Positions 16,942 to 25,790 of a stretch of 64,000 nucleotides of DNA are shown one piece after another. Source of the stretch: an uncultured Lachnospiraceae bacterium (GTDB taxonomy: Bacteria > Bacillota > Clostridia > Lachnospirales > Lachnospiraceae); assembly GCA_910578845.1 (NCBI GenBank), contig CAJTSL010000001.1, positions 32,677 through 96,676 of the forward strand, read 5' to 3'. The position numbers were made by a program, and so were the translations under genes. Each line of letters starts with the position of its first letter. The first letter of the stretch is position 1. The notes beneath the pieces are model-generated. The model was not told the DNA's origin, searched no databases, and saw only the letters and a list, made by a program, of their open reading frames with translations.

Positions 16942-17481
16942 ATGTTCATAAATTTAACTGATATAGAATCATCGGAAAACGATACAGTCAACATGCAGGT
17001 AGAAGCAGAGATGACTACGGTTTCGGTTGGCAGAGAGACATTTCCCATTCTTGAGAAATCACCGGTCAGGTTAAAGTTTACTAGGATCGGGAAGCATCAA
17101 GTGGCGGTTGATGGACAGGCAACGTTCATTTTCCGGTTGTATTGTGACCGATGTTTGCAACCGGTGGAAGAGAAGCTTGTGCTTTCTTTTTCCAGGAAAG
17201 TGCAGATGCCGGATGCCATATCAGAACCGGCTGATGAAGCGGCGTTAGAAGAAGACGATCAAAGCTTCATGGAAGGATATCAGTTGGACGTAGAAGGCTT
17301 ACTGAACAATGAGATCATAATCAACTGGCCTCGGAAGGTTTTATGTAGACCGGATTGTAAGGGGATCTGTTTACAATGCGGCAAAGATTTGAATGCAGGG
17401 AGCTGTGAATGTGATACGTTTGTTCCCGACCCCCGTATGGCAGTGATAAAAGATATCTTTAGTGCGAATAAGGAGGTGTAA
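16942..17481 (+). CDS. yceD: YceD/DUF177 protein, 23S rRNA accumulation
   Basis: 179 residues, start at ATG 16942 with AGGAG upstream. The DUF177 core is recognised by YCDRCLQPVEEKL and, near the C-terminus, LCRPDCKGICLQCGKDLNAG, whose cysteines probably bind zinc. YceD homologues are needed for normal 23S rRNA accumulation and are typically encoded next to rpmF, as here, where rpmF starts 2 bases after the stop. An acidic linker sits between the two cysteine regions. The gene and rpmF share one promoter and one terminator. Confidence 0.93.
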   Translation: MFINLTDIESSENDTVNMQVEAEMTTVSVGRETFPILEKSPVRLKFTRIGKHQVAVDGQATFIFRLYCDRCLQPVEEKLVLSFSRKVQMPDAISEPADEAALEEDDQSFMEGYQLDVEGLLNNEIIINWPRKVLCRPDCKGICLQCGKDLNAGSCECDTFVPDPRMAVIKDIFSANKEV

Positions 17482-17483
17482 CG

Positions 17484-17663
17484 ATGTCTATTTGTCCTAA
17501 GAACAAATCTTCTAAGTCAAGAAGAGATAAGAGAAGAGCAAACTGGAAAATGACTGCTCCTACATTAGTAAAATGTAGCAAATGTGGCGCTCTGATGATG
17601 CCTCACAGAGTATGTAAGAAATGCGGCACGTATAACAAGAAGCAAGTTGTTGCGGTAGACTAA
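17484..17663 (+). CDS. rpmF: 50S ribosomal protein L32
   Basis: 59 residues. GAGGTG just upstream of ATG 17484 is also the last codons of yceD. The protein has the basic N-terminus KSRRDKRRANWKM and two zinc cysteine pairs, CSKCG and CKKCG, which mark the C+ form of L32. Length and neighbours are as expected for the family. Confidence 0.97.
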   Translation: MSICPKNKSSKSRRDKRRANWKMTAPTLVKCSKCGALMMPHRVCKKCGTYNKKQVVAVD

Positions 17664-17680
17664 TTATGGAAAATGCAGAG

Positions 17681-17722
17681 AAATCAAGAGGTTATGGAAT
17701 ATATGATCTCTTGATTTTTTTA
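17681..17722 (+). terminator. Terminator after rpmF
   Basis: AAATCAAGAG (17681-17690) pairs with CTCTTGATTT (17708-17717), and the T-run continues to 17721. The loop is about 17 bases. Confidence 0.85.
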
Positions 17723-17765
17723 TTCGTACCTATTTATGCGTTCTATTCTTTTTTTGCCTAAAAAC

Positions 17766-17794
17766 TTGATTTTTTAACGATGGTTTAGTATATT
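17766..17794 (+). promoter_or_regulatory. Promoter of the plsX-acpP operon
   Basis: TTGATT (17766-17771), 17 bases, TATATT (17789-17794). No FapR-like palindrome is evident around it. Confidence 0.6.
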
Positions 17795-17867
17795 AATATA
17801 AGATGCTTAGAATAGATGGAAAAAGTGTATCAGTACGCGATCCATGAGCGGGCAGAAGGGATGCGGT

Positions 17868-18878
17868 ATGGGCGAATATGTAAATGTAGCAGTAGATGCT
17901 ATGGGCGGCGATAATGCGCCGAAGGAAATCGTTAAGGGCGCGATTGAAGCCATTCAGGAAAGCAATAAAGTGAAAGTGTATCTGGTGGGTAAAGAAGAGG
18001 CTTTGAAAGCAGAGCTTGCCGGTTATACATATCCGGAAGAGCAGCTTGTGCTTGTTCCGGCAAGCGAGATCATTGAAAATGCAGAACCGCCTGTTATGGC
18101 TATCCGCAAGAAGAAAGATTCTTCATTGGTAAAGGCGCTCTATCTTGTAAAAGATGGCACTTGTGACGCTTATGTATCAGCGGGGAGCACGGGCGCATCA
18201 TTGGTAGGCGGACAAGTCATCGTCGGGCGGATCAAAGGCGTAGAGAGACCGCCGCTTGCACCGCTGATTCCTACAGAGAAAGGCTGTGCGCTGCTTGTGG
18301 ACTGTGGCGCCAATGTGGATGCTAGGCCGTCTCATCTTGTGCAGTTTGCGAAGATGGGCTCGATCTACATGGAGAACATCATGGGCATAAAAAATCCGAA
18401 GGTGGCGATCGTGAATATCGGCGCCGAGGAAGAGAAAGGAAATGCGCTTGTGAAAGAGACATTCCCCTTGTTAAAGAGCTGTCCTGATATTCATTTTGTC
18501 GGAAGCATTGAGGCAAGGGACATTCCTGCCGGGATGGCGGATGTGGTGGTCTGTGAGGCATTTGTCGGTAATGTTATTTTGAAGATGTATGAAGGTGTCG
18601 GCGCTTCTCTGATTAAGAAAGTGAAAGAAGGGATGATGACATCTCTTCGCAGTAAGATCGGCGCATTTTTGGTGAAACCTGCCTTAAAACAGACCTTAAA
18701 GGCTTTTGATTTGGAACAGTACGGCGGTGCGCCGATGCTGGGGTTAAACGGCTTAGTAGTAAAGACCCATGGCAGTTCAAAATCGGTGGAAATTAAGAAT
18801 TCTGTTTTACAGTGTGTTATGTTTAAAGAACAGGGGATCAACGATAAGATCAGAGAGAAAATTACCGTACAAGATTGA
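17868..18878 (+). CDS. plsX: Phosphate acyltransferase PlsX
   Basis: 336 residues from ATG 17868, 7 bases after AGAAGGG. The family start VAVDAMGGDNAPKEIVKG is visible, with AYVSAGSTGA and LVDCGANVDA further on. PlsX makes acyl-phosphate from acyl-ACP, feeding PlsY (encoded at 56424 in this window) in phosphatidic acid synthesis. acpP follows directly, but fabD and fabG are not in between, a Lachnospiraceae-like arrangement. No fapR precedes it. Confidence 0.97.
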   Translation: MGEYVNVAVDAMGGDNAPKEIVKGAIEAIQESNKVKVYLVGKEEALKAELAGYTYPEEQLVLVPASEIIENAEPPVMAIRKKKDSSLVKALYLVKDGTCDAYVSAGSTGASLVGGQVIVGRIKGVERPPLAPLIPTEKGCALLVDCGANVDARPSHLVQFAKMGSIYMENIMGIKNPKVAIVNIGAEEEKGNALVKETFPLLKSCPDIHFVGSIEARDIPAGMADVVVCEAFVGNVILKMYEGVGASLIKKVKEGMMTSLRSKIGAFLVKPALKQTLKAFDLEQYGGAPMLGLNGLVVKTHGSSKSVEIKNSVLQCVMFKEQGINDKIREKITVQD

Positions 18879-18896
18879 GAAAGGCTGGCTGTTCAT

Positions 18897-19136
18897 ATGG
18901 AGTTCGAGAAATTGAGACAGGTCATTGCAGAGGTCTTAAATGTAGACCCTAAAGAGATTACGATGGAAACTACTTTTATGGAAGACTTGGGAGCAGATTC
19001 TTTGGATATATTCCAGATTGTCATGGGAATTGAAGAAGAATTTGATATAGAAATTCCGGCAGAAAAAGCGGAACATATAACAACAGTGGAAGAAGCGGTT
19101 CAATTAATTAAAAGTTCGATTAGTATGGCAGAATAA
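18897..19136 (+). CDS. acpP: Acyl carrier protein
   Basis: 79 residues with the phosphopantetheine site DLGADSLD (Ser35). The acidic four-helix pattern is normal. The ribosome site upstream of ATG 18897 is weak (AAAGG at a long distance), which is odd for a protein usually made in large amounts. A strong terminator follows, so rnc would depend on read-through or a promoter not seen. Confidence 0.97.
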   Translation: MEFEKLRQVIAEVLNVDPKEITMETTFMEDLGADSLDIFQIVMGIEEEFDIEIPAEKAEHITTVEEAVQLIKSSISMAE

Positions 19137-19139
19137 AAG

Positions 19140-19167
19140 AAAAAACCCTTTCGGAAAGGGTTTTTTT
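19140..19167 (+). terminator. Strong terminator after acpP
   Basis: CCCTTT (19146-19151), loop CGG, AAAGGG (19155-19160), flanked by A6 and T7 so that the stem can extend to 12 pairs. It stands between acpP and rnc, only 16 bases before the rnc start. Confidence 0.93.
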
Positions 19168-19182
19168 AGATGGGAGATTCCG

Positions 19183-19869
19183 ATGCAGCAAAAACCAATA
19201 GAAGAGCTGGAAAAAAGAATAGAATATCATTTTAAGAACAAATTATTGCTAAGGCAGGCATTGACACACAGTTCCTTTGCCAATGAGCAGAAAATCAATA
19301 AATATGACGATTATGAGCGCCTGGAATTTTTAGGAGACGCTGTTTTGGAATTGGTGACAAGCGAATTCCTCTTCCGGGAGAATGCGAAAATGACAGAAGG
19401 GCAACTGACTAAAATGCGCGCCTCAATGGTATGTGAGCAGGCGCTTGCCTATTGCGCGAGGGAATTCGGCCTAGAAGAGTATATCCTGCTTGGAAGAGGC
19501 GAGGAGATGACGGGAGGCAGGACGAAAGATTCCATTATCTCAGATGTGATGGAGGCTTTGATAGGTGCGGTCTATGTGGACGCTGGCATGGAGGCGGCGA
19601 AAGGGTTTATTCACCGGTTCGTCTTATCCGACTTAGAGCATAAGCAACTATTTTATGATGCGAAGACGATTTTGCAGGAACGCTTGCAGCGGGATGGCAG
19701 TGAAAGCTTGCGTTATGCGCTGATCCGTGAAGAAGGCCCAGACCATGATAAGGTCTTTGTGGTAGAGGCAAGAATTGGCGAGAAGAAAATTGGCGAGGGC
19801 CAGGGAAGGACCAAGAAGGCAGCGGAACAGCAGGCTGCTTATCAGGCGCTTGTATCTTTGCAAGGTTAG
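19183..19869 (+). CDS. rnc: Ribonuclease III
   Basis: 228 residues. The signature ERLEFLGDAVLEL is followed by the second acidic site in DVMEALIGAVYVD. The C-terminal double-stranded-RNA-binding domain has GEGQGRTKKAAEQQAA. It cuts rRNA precursors and structured mRNAs, which is relevant to the hairpin-rich leaders in this window. The order rnc-smc-ftsY is conserved in Firmicutes. Confidence 0.97.
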   Translation: MQQKPIEELEKRIEYHFKNKLLLRQALTHSSFANEQKINKYDDYERLEFLGDAVLELVTSEFLFRENAKMTEGQLTKMRASMVCEQALAYCAREFGLEEYILLGRGEEMTGGRTKDSIISDVMEALIGAVYVDAGMEAAKGFIHRFVLSDLEHKQLFYDAKTILQERLQRDGSESLRYALIREEGPDHDKVFVVEARIGEKKIGEGQGRTKKAAEQQAAYQALVSLQG

Positions 19870-19905
19870 GCTATTTATAGATACAAATGCAGCACGGAGG
19901 GATAC

Positions 19906-22900
19906 ATGTATTTAAAGAGTATTGAAGTACAAGGTTTTAAGTCTTTTGCGAATAAAATTTTATTTCAGTTCCATAACGGCATAACAGGAATCGTAGGGCC
20001 AAACGGTAGCGGTAAGAGCAATGTAGCGGATGCCGTCAGATGGGTATTAGGAGAGCAACGAATCAAACAGTTGCGCGGCGCTTCCATGCAGGACGTTATT
20101 TTCTCAGGCACAGAGATGCGCAAGGCGCTCGGTTCTGCATATGTAGCGATAACACTTGACAATGCAGACCATCAGCTTGCGATTGACTATAATGAGGTGA
20201 CCGTCTCTAGGAGGCTATATCGTTCCGGGGAAAGCGAATATATGATCAATGGGACGATTTGCCGGTTAAAAGACGTCAATGAACTGTTCTATGATACAGG
20301 TATCGGTAAGGAAGGATATTCCATTATCGGGCAGGGACAGATTGATAAGATTTTAAGCGGTAAGCCGGAGGAACGCCGCGAGCTTTTCGATGAAGCTGCG
20401 GGTATTGTAAAGTTCAAAAGGAGGAAATATGCGGCGCAGAAGAAGCTTGAAGACGAGAAGCAGAATCTGGTCCGTGTGAACGATATCCTTGCTGAGTTAG
20501 AGAAACAGACTGGCCCGTTAGAGAAGCAGTCGGAAAAGGCGAGGATCTATTTAAGGAAAAAAGAAGAATTAAAGACTTTGGATGTCAATGTCTTTCTGGT
20601 AGAAAACGTCAGCATCAGGGAACAGTTAGAGCAGGCGGATGAAAAGCTTCGCATCGCGGGCGGCGAGCTAGAAGAGACGACTGATAAATATGAACATATC
20701 AAAGAAGAATATGAACAGATAGAGAACAGGATTGAGCTTTTAGACGCATCGATTGAGCAGGCAAGGGCAACGCTTACGGACACGGGTGTCATGCGTTCGA
20801 AATTAGAGGGCGAGATGAATGTCTTAAAGGAGCAGATCCATTCAGCCGAAGGCAATGAAGAACATCTGCGTACCAGGATCAGCACGATCCAGGCATCTAT
20901 CCAGGAGAAAGAGCAAGAAAAGGAAGATATCTTAACCCAGAAGACGGAAATAGATGAAAAGCTGACAAAGCTGCAGCAGGCAAGAGAAGAAGCGAGAACG
21001 CTCTTAGAGAGCGTACAGGGCAGAATCGAAGCGTTGAATAACGATATCGAAGACGGCAAAAATACGATTATAGACGCGCTAAACAACAGGGCGACGATCA
21101 AGTCGAAAATGGGGCGCTTCGATACGATGTTAGAGCAAATCCAAATCCGGAAAGCAGAGCTAAATTCCAGGTTGCTGCGCGCAAAGTCGGACGAAGCGGC
21201 GCAAGTAGAGACCATCAAAACGCTGGAAGAGGAGTTTGAGAATGTAAATGAGGCAATCAGAAACCTCCGTGACAACCAGGAAGTGCTGGAAGAGAGACTT
21301 GCCGGCATGCGTGAAGAACTTGCTGGCAAGGATCAGAAGCTTCGAGATACACAGGTCTCTTACCACCAGGAGAAGTCCAAACTGGATGCTCTTTCGAATT
21401 TGACGGAGCGTTATGAGGGGTATGGTGGCGCAGTCAAAGCCGTCATGGAGAAGAAGTCCAGGGAAAAAGGGATTGTTGGCGTTGTAGCGGATATCATACA
21501 GGCGGAAGCGAAATATGAAACGGCAATAGAGACGGCGCTTGGCGGCAATATCCAGAATATCGTTACGGAAAATGAAGAAACGGCGAAGAGCATGATTGCT
21601 TATTTAAAGAGCAGCCGCTCGGGCCGTGCCACTTTCCTGCCGCTAACAAGCATTACGAAGCCACAGGAGTTTAAGGCTCTGGAAGTCATGAAGGAAAAAG
21701 GCGTGATCGGCATGGCGGACGAGCTTGTCAAGGTCGATCAAAAGTACAGAAATGTAGCGAAAGCATTGCTTGGCAGGATTGTCGTTGTTGATAATGTAGA
21801 TAACGCAGTCAAGATTGCTGCCAAATTCCATCATAGTATCCGCATGGTGACGATTGAAGGCGAACTGTTGGTTCCCGGCGGAGCCATTAGCGGTGGCGCT
21901 TTTAAGAACAATAGCAATCTGTTAGGCCGTCGCCGTGAAATGGAAGAGCTTGAACGAAAAGTCAAACAATATGTCATTGACATTGACCAGATCCTCAATG
22001 ATATAGAGAAGACGAAAGCGGCAAGGAACAAGCTGCGGCTGGAAATTGAAGATATCAAAGGACAGCTCCAGCGTAAATTCATTGAACAGAATACGGCAAG
22101 GCTCAATGTCAACCAGGCAAGAGAGCGTAAGCATGAAGCGGCGGAAGGCTCCGAAGAATTGCGGACAGAAGAGCTGGAGATGGAGTCGCAGATCCAGGAA
22201 ATTAAACAGAGCAAAGAGGATATTATCAAAGAGCTGGAAGACTCTGAGAAACTAGAGAAAAACGTAGAAGCACAGATAGCGGTGTTCCAGAGCCAGTTAG
22301 AGAAAGAGCGTGCTGAGGAATCCGTACAGTCGGCCAAAGTCTCCGAGTGGGATGTGGAAGTGGAGAAAATGCTGCAAAGGGAGGAATTCCATAAGCAGAA
22401 CCTGGACCGTATCTTAGGAGAAGTGGAGCGTCATGAGAAGGAACTCCAGGAAGTAAAAGAAGGGTTACAGTTTAGCAAAACGGAAGTGGAGCGCAAAAAG
22501 GAAAGCATCTTAGAGATCGAAAAAACAATTTTGGCATCTCATACGACGCAATCCGATATGGAGCTAAAACTAAAAGAAGACATTGCTGCCAAAGAAGAGT
22601 TCTCAGCAAAGCAGAAAAACTTTTTCAATGAAAGAGAAGAACTTTCCAAACAGATGAACGCGCTCGATAAAGAAGTCTATCGTTTGCATGCACAGAAAGA
22701 GAAACTGGAAGCGTCCATTGAGTCCCAGATTAACTACATGTGGGATGAGTATGAGATTACGCTTTCTGATGCTGCGTCCATGCGTAATGAAGAAATGTCT
22801 GATTTACCGGCGATGAAGAGGGAGATCTCCCGTTTAAAAGATGAGATTAGGAAATTGGGGGATGTCAACGTCAATGCGATTGAAGATTATAAGAATCTCA

Positions 22901-23466
22901 TGGAGCGGTATACTTTCCTGAAAGCGCAGCATGACGATTTGGTGGAAGCGGAGCAGACCCTTCTTGGCATTATCGAGGAACTGGATACGGCGATGCGTAA
23001 GCAGTTCAATGAGAAGTTTGCTGAAATCAACAGAGAGTTTGATAAAGTCTTCAAGGAACTGTTCGGCGGCGGAAAAGGAACATTGGAACTGCTCGAGGAT
23101 GAAGACGTGTTAGAAGCAGGCATCCGTATCATTGCCCAGCCACCGGGGAAGAAATTAGTCAATATGATGCAGATGTCCGGTGGCGAGAAATCGCTTACGG
23201 CAATATGCCTTTTGTTCGCCATCCAGAACTTAAAGCCGTCTCCGTTTTGTCTCTTAGACGAGATTGAAGCGGCGCTGGATGAGAATAACGTAGCGCGGTT
23301 TGCGAAATATTTGCATAAGCTGACGAAGAACACACAGTTTATTGTCATAACCCACAGGCGTGGAACGATGGAGAAGGCGGATAGGCTCTATGGTATCACA
23401 ATGCAGGAAAAAGGCATCTCTACGTTAGTCAGCGTAAATTTAATTGATAAGGAATTGGATGATTGA
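19906..23466 (+). CDS. smc: Chromosome segregation protein SMC
   Basis: 1186 residues, normal for bacterial SMC. The N-terminal Walker A is GPNGSGKSN (about residues 32-40). Two long coiled coils flank a hinge at about residues 510-670 with the glycine-rich turn in VPGGAISGGAF. The C-terminal head has the ABC signature MSGGEKSLTA and Walker B CLLDEIEAALDE. It works as a dimer with ScpA and ScpB to organise the chromosome. ftsY overlaps its stop by one base. Confidence 0.98.
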   Translation: MYLKSIEVQGFKSFANKILFQFHNGITGIVGPNGSGKSNVADAVRWVLGEQRIKQLRGASMQDVIFSGTEMRKALGSAYVAITLDNADHQLAIDYNEVTVSRRLYRSGESEYMINGTICRLKDVNELFYDTGIGKEGYSIIGQGQIDKILSGKPEERRELFDEAAGIVKFKRRKYAAQKKLEDEKQNLVRVNDILAELEKQTGPLEKQSEKARIYLRKKEELKTLDVNVFLVENVSIREQLEQADEKLRIAGGELEETTDKYEHIKEEYEQIENRIELLDASIEQARATLTDTGVMRSKLEGEMNVLKEQIHSAEGNEEHLRTRISTIQASIQEKEQEKEDILTQKTEIDEKLTKLQQAREEARTLLESVQGRIEALNNDIEDGKNTIIDALNNRATIKSKMGRFDTMLEQIQIRKAELNSRLLRAKSDEAAQVETIKTLEEEFENVNEAIRNLRDNQEVLEERLAGMREELAGKDQKLRDTQVSYHQEKSKLDALSNLTERYEGYGGAVKAVMEKKSREKGIVGVVADIIQAEAKYETAIETALGGNIQNIVTENEETAKSMIAYLKSSRSGRATFLPLTSITKPQEFKALEVMKEKGVIGMADELVKVDQKYRNVAKALLGRIVVVDNVDNAVKIAAKFHHSIRMVTIEGELLVPGGAISGGAFKNNSNLLGRRREMEELERKVKQYVIDIDQILNDIEKTKAARNKLRLEIEDIKGQLQRKFIEQNTARLNVNQARERKHEAAEGSEELRTEELEMESQIQEIKQSKEDIIKELEDSEKLEKNVEAQIAVFQSQLEKERAEESVQSAKVSEWDVEVEKMLQREEFHKQNLDRILGEVERHEKELQEVKEGLQFSKTEVERKKESILEIEKTILASHTTQSDMELKLKEDIAAKEEFSAKQKNFFNEREELSKQMNALDKEVYRLHAQKEKLEASIESQINYMWDEYEITLSDAASMRNEEMSDLPAMKREISRLKDEIRKLGDVNVNAIEDYKNLMERYTFLKAQHDDLVEAEQTLLGIIEELDTAMRKQFNEKFAEINREFDKVFKELFGGGKGTLELLEDEDVLEAGIRIIAQPPGKKLVNMMQMSGGEKSLTAICLLFAIQNLKPSPFCLLDEIEAALDENNVARFAKYLHKLTKNTQFIVITHRRGTMEKADRLYGITMQEKGISTLVSVNLIDKELDD

Positions 23467-24428
23467 TGAGTGAAGAAAAGAAAGGCTTTTTTGCCAGATT
23501 AAAAGAAGGATTGACGAAAACAAGGAATAATATCGTGCATGGAATTGACTCTGTATTCAGCGGTTTTTCCAATATTGACGAGGAATTTTATGAAGAGTTA
23601 GAAGAAATCCTCATTATGGGCGATATCGGCGTAAACGCGACGCAGGAAATCTTAGAAAAGCTGCGGGGGCAGGTCAAAGAACACCATATTAAGGAGCCGG
23701 AGGCGTGTAAGGAATTCCTGATCCAAAATATCAGGGAACAGATGGAAGTCGGAGACACGGCATATGAATTCGAGCATAAACAGTCTGTTGTCTTGGTGAT
23801 TGGCGTAAATGGCGTCGGGAAAACCACTTCTGTCGGGAAACTGGCAGGGAAGCTAAAGTCACAGGGCAGGAAAGTGCTTCTGGCAGCAGCGGATACATTC
23901 CGTGCGGCAGCAGGCGAACAGCTTACGGAATGGGCGCACCGCGCAGGTGTGGATATGATTGGAGGCAAGGAAGGCGCAGACCCGGCAAGCGTTATCTATG
24001 ACGCGGTAACAGCGGCAAAAGCAAGAAATGTGGACGTATTGTTATGCGATACGGCAGGCAGGCTTCATAACAAGAAGAACCTGATGGAAGAGCTTAAAAA
24101 GATCAACCGGATTATTGATAAAGAATTTCCAGGCGTGCATAGAGAGAATTTAGTCGTACTAGACGGCACAACCGGACAGAATGCGCTGCAACAGGCGAAA
24201 GAATTCGGAGAAGTGGCGGATCTGACCGGAATTATCCTCACGAAGATGGACGGGACAGCGAAAGGGGGGATTGCCGTGGCAATCCAGTCGGAATTAAAGA
24301 TCCCCGTCAAATACATCGGTGTCGGTGAGACAATTGAGGACTTACAGAAGTTTGACGCGCAGGCATTTGTAGACGCCCTGTTCGATGTGAACAAGGCAGA
24401 GACAGAAGATGATGGTGAGGATAGCTGA
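23466..24428 (+). CDS. ftsY: Signal recognition particle receptor FtsY
   Basis: 320 residues from ATG 23466, whose A is the last base of the smc stop (TGATG). The short N-terminal helix (KKGFFARLKEGL) suits membrane binding without the long acidic A domain of enterobacteria. The NG domain shows GVNGVGKTT, DTFRAAAGEQL, DTAGR and TKMDGTAKGG. It docks SRP-bound ribosomes at the membrane; its partner Ffh is encoded at 29167. The stop is 30 bases before the next gene. Confidence 0.98.
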   Translation: MSEEKKGFFARLKEGLTKTRNNIVHGIDSVFSGFSNIDEEFYEELEEILIMGDIGVNATQEILEKLRGQVKEHHIKEPEACKEFLIQNIREQMEVGDTAYEFEHKQSVVLVIGVNGVGKTTSVGKLAGKLKSQGRKVLLAAADTFRAAAGEQLTEWAHRAGVDMIGGKEGADPASVIYDAVTAAKARNVDVLLCDTAGRLHNKKNLMEELKKINRIIDKEFPGVHRENLVVLDGTTGQNALQQAKEFGEVADLTGIILTKMDGTAKGGIAVAIQSELKIPVKYIGVGETIEDLQKFDAQAFVDALFDVNKAETEDDGEDS

Positions 24429-24458
24429 TAAAAGCCGTTTTAAGAAAGGGGCAGGGAT

Positions 24459-25673
24459 ATGGAATTGACTTTAGAGAAATTTGAGGAAGCATGCGAAGTC
24501 GTCAAGCAGGTGACAATGGAAACCAAGCTGGTATATAGTGATCATTTCAGCGCACAGACAGGGAACAAAGTGTATCTGAAACCGGAGAATATGCAGTTTA
24601 CAGGAGCATATAAGGTACGAGGCGCTTACTATAAGCTTAGTACGCTTTCCGATGAAGAAAGGCAGAAAGGATTGATTACGGCATCAGCGGGCAATCATGC
24701 GCAGGGCGTCGCATATGCCGCGAAATGTTATGGCGTAAAGGCAACGATTGTCATGCCGACGACGACCCCCCTGATTAAGGTCAACCGGACGAAGGGATAC
24801 GGTGCCCAAGTCGTTTTGCATGGAGATGTTTATGATGAGGCTTGCGAATATGCCTATCAGTTGGCGGAAGAAAACGGATATACGTTTGTGCATCCGTTCG
24901 ACGATTTAGATGTGGCGACCGGACAGGGCACGATTGCGATGGAGATCATCAAAGAGCTACCGCTCGTAGATTATATTCTGGTACCGATTGGCGGAGGCGG
25001 GCTGGCAACTGGCGTATCGACGCTTGCTAAATTGTTGAACCCGAAGATACAAGTGATTGGCGTAGAGCCTGCGGGCGCAAATTGTATGCAGGAGTCTATA
25101 AAGGCGGGGAAGGTGACGACGCTTTCCGGTGTGAACACGATTGCGGATGGTACGGCGGTAAAGACCCCAGGAATGCAGATCTTTCCTTATATCAGTGAGA
25201 ATTTAGATGATATCATTACAGTAGAAGACGAAGAATTGGTGGTATCATTCTTAGATATGGTGGAGAACCACAAGATGGTCGTAGAAAATTCCGGCCTTCT
25301 TACGGTTGCGGCGTTAAAACATCTGGATATCAAGAATAAGAAGGTCGTTGCGATATTAAGCGGTGGGAATATGGATGTGATAACGATGTCTTCCGTAGTG
25401 CAGCAGGGATTAGTCCTTCGAGACCGGATCATTTCGGTATCGGTGCTGCTCCCAGACAAGCCAGGAGAGCTTTCAAGGGTATCGAGCGTCATTGCCAAAC
25501 AGAATGGCAATGTCATTAAGCTGGAACATAACCAATTTGTATCCATTAACAGAAATGCTGCAGTCGAGCTGCGCATCACGATGGAAGCATATGGCACGGA
25601 ACATAAGCAGCAGATCATCAAGGCATTAGAAGAGAGCGGTTATCATCCCAAAGTAGTGCGTGCAAGCATGTGA
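24459..25673 (+). CDS. ilvA: Threonine dehydratase with C-terminal ACT domain
   Basis: 404 residues. This is a PLP fold-type II enzyme: the cofactor lysine is in FTGAYKVRGA (Lys52), the Asn of SAGNHAQG follows, and the phosphate cradle is PIGGGGLATG. Residues from about 325 form an ACT-like regulatory domain (SVLLPDKPGELSRV). It would convert threonine to 2-oxobutyrate and ammonia. This short single-ACT form occurs for both catabolic (TdcB-like) and biosynthetic roles, so the gene symbol is a best guess. It lies 30 bases after ftsY and may be read from the same transcript, an odd pairing. Confidence 0.9.
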   Translation: MELTLEKFEEACEVVKQVTMETKLVYSDHFSAQTGNKVYLKPENMQFTGAYKVRGAYYKLSTLSDEERQKGLITASAGNHAQGVAYAAKCYGVKATIVMPTTTPLIKVNRTKGYGAQVVLHGDVYDEACEYAYQLAEENGYTFVHPFDDLDVATGQGTIAMEIIKELPLVDYILVPIGGGGLATGVSTLAKLLNPKIQVIGVEPAGANCMQESIKAGKVTTLSGVNTIADGTAVKTPGMQIFPYISENLDDIITVEDEELVVSFLDMVENHKMVVENSGLLTVAALKHLDIKNKKVVAILSGGNMDVITMSSVVQQGLVLRDRIISVSVLLPDKPGELSRVSSVIAKQNGNVIKLEHNQFVSINRNAAVELRITMEAYGTEHKQQIIKALEESGYHPKVVRASM

Positions 25674-25703
25674 GCGGAATACAATGTAAGATAAGTCCGC
25701 ATA

Positions 25704-25758
25704 CTGTATATGATATGTAATATATACAGGCTGCATTTAACCTTTCCAGGGAAATGCA
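25704..25758 (+). promoter_or_regulatory. Two inverted repeats ahead of the YitT gene
   Basis: CTGTATAT (25704-25711) pairs with ATATACAG (25720-25727), and TGCATTT (25732-25738) pairs with AAATGCA (25752-25758). The first is AT-rich and could be an operator or part of a promoter; the second could be a leader hairpin. A further weak repeat (GCGGA/TCCGC) surrounds the end of the dehydratase gene. No clear promoter hexamers are visible. Confidence 0.4.
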
Positions 25759-25790
25759 TGTACTGATTCTGGTGTTGGAAGGGAAGGAAA

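Noticed and set aside
20547..21329. 260-residue Ser/Ser-rich minus-strand frame
   Set aside because: It is the antisense of the smc coiled coil; the composition is explained by Glu/Lys/Gln codons on the other strand.
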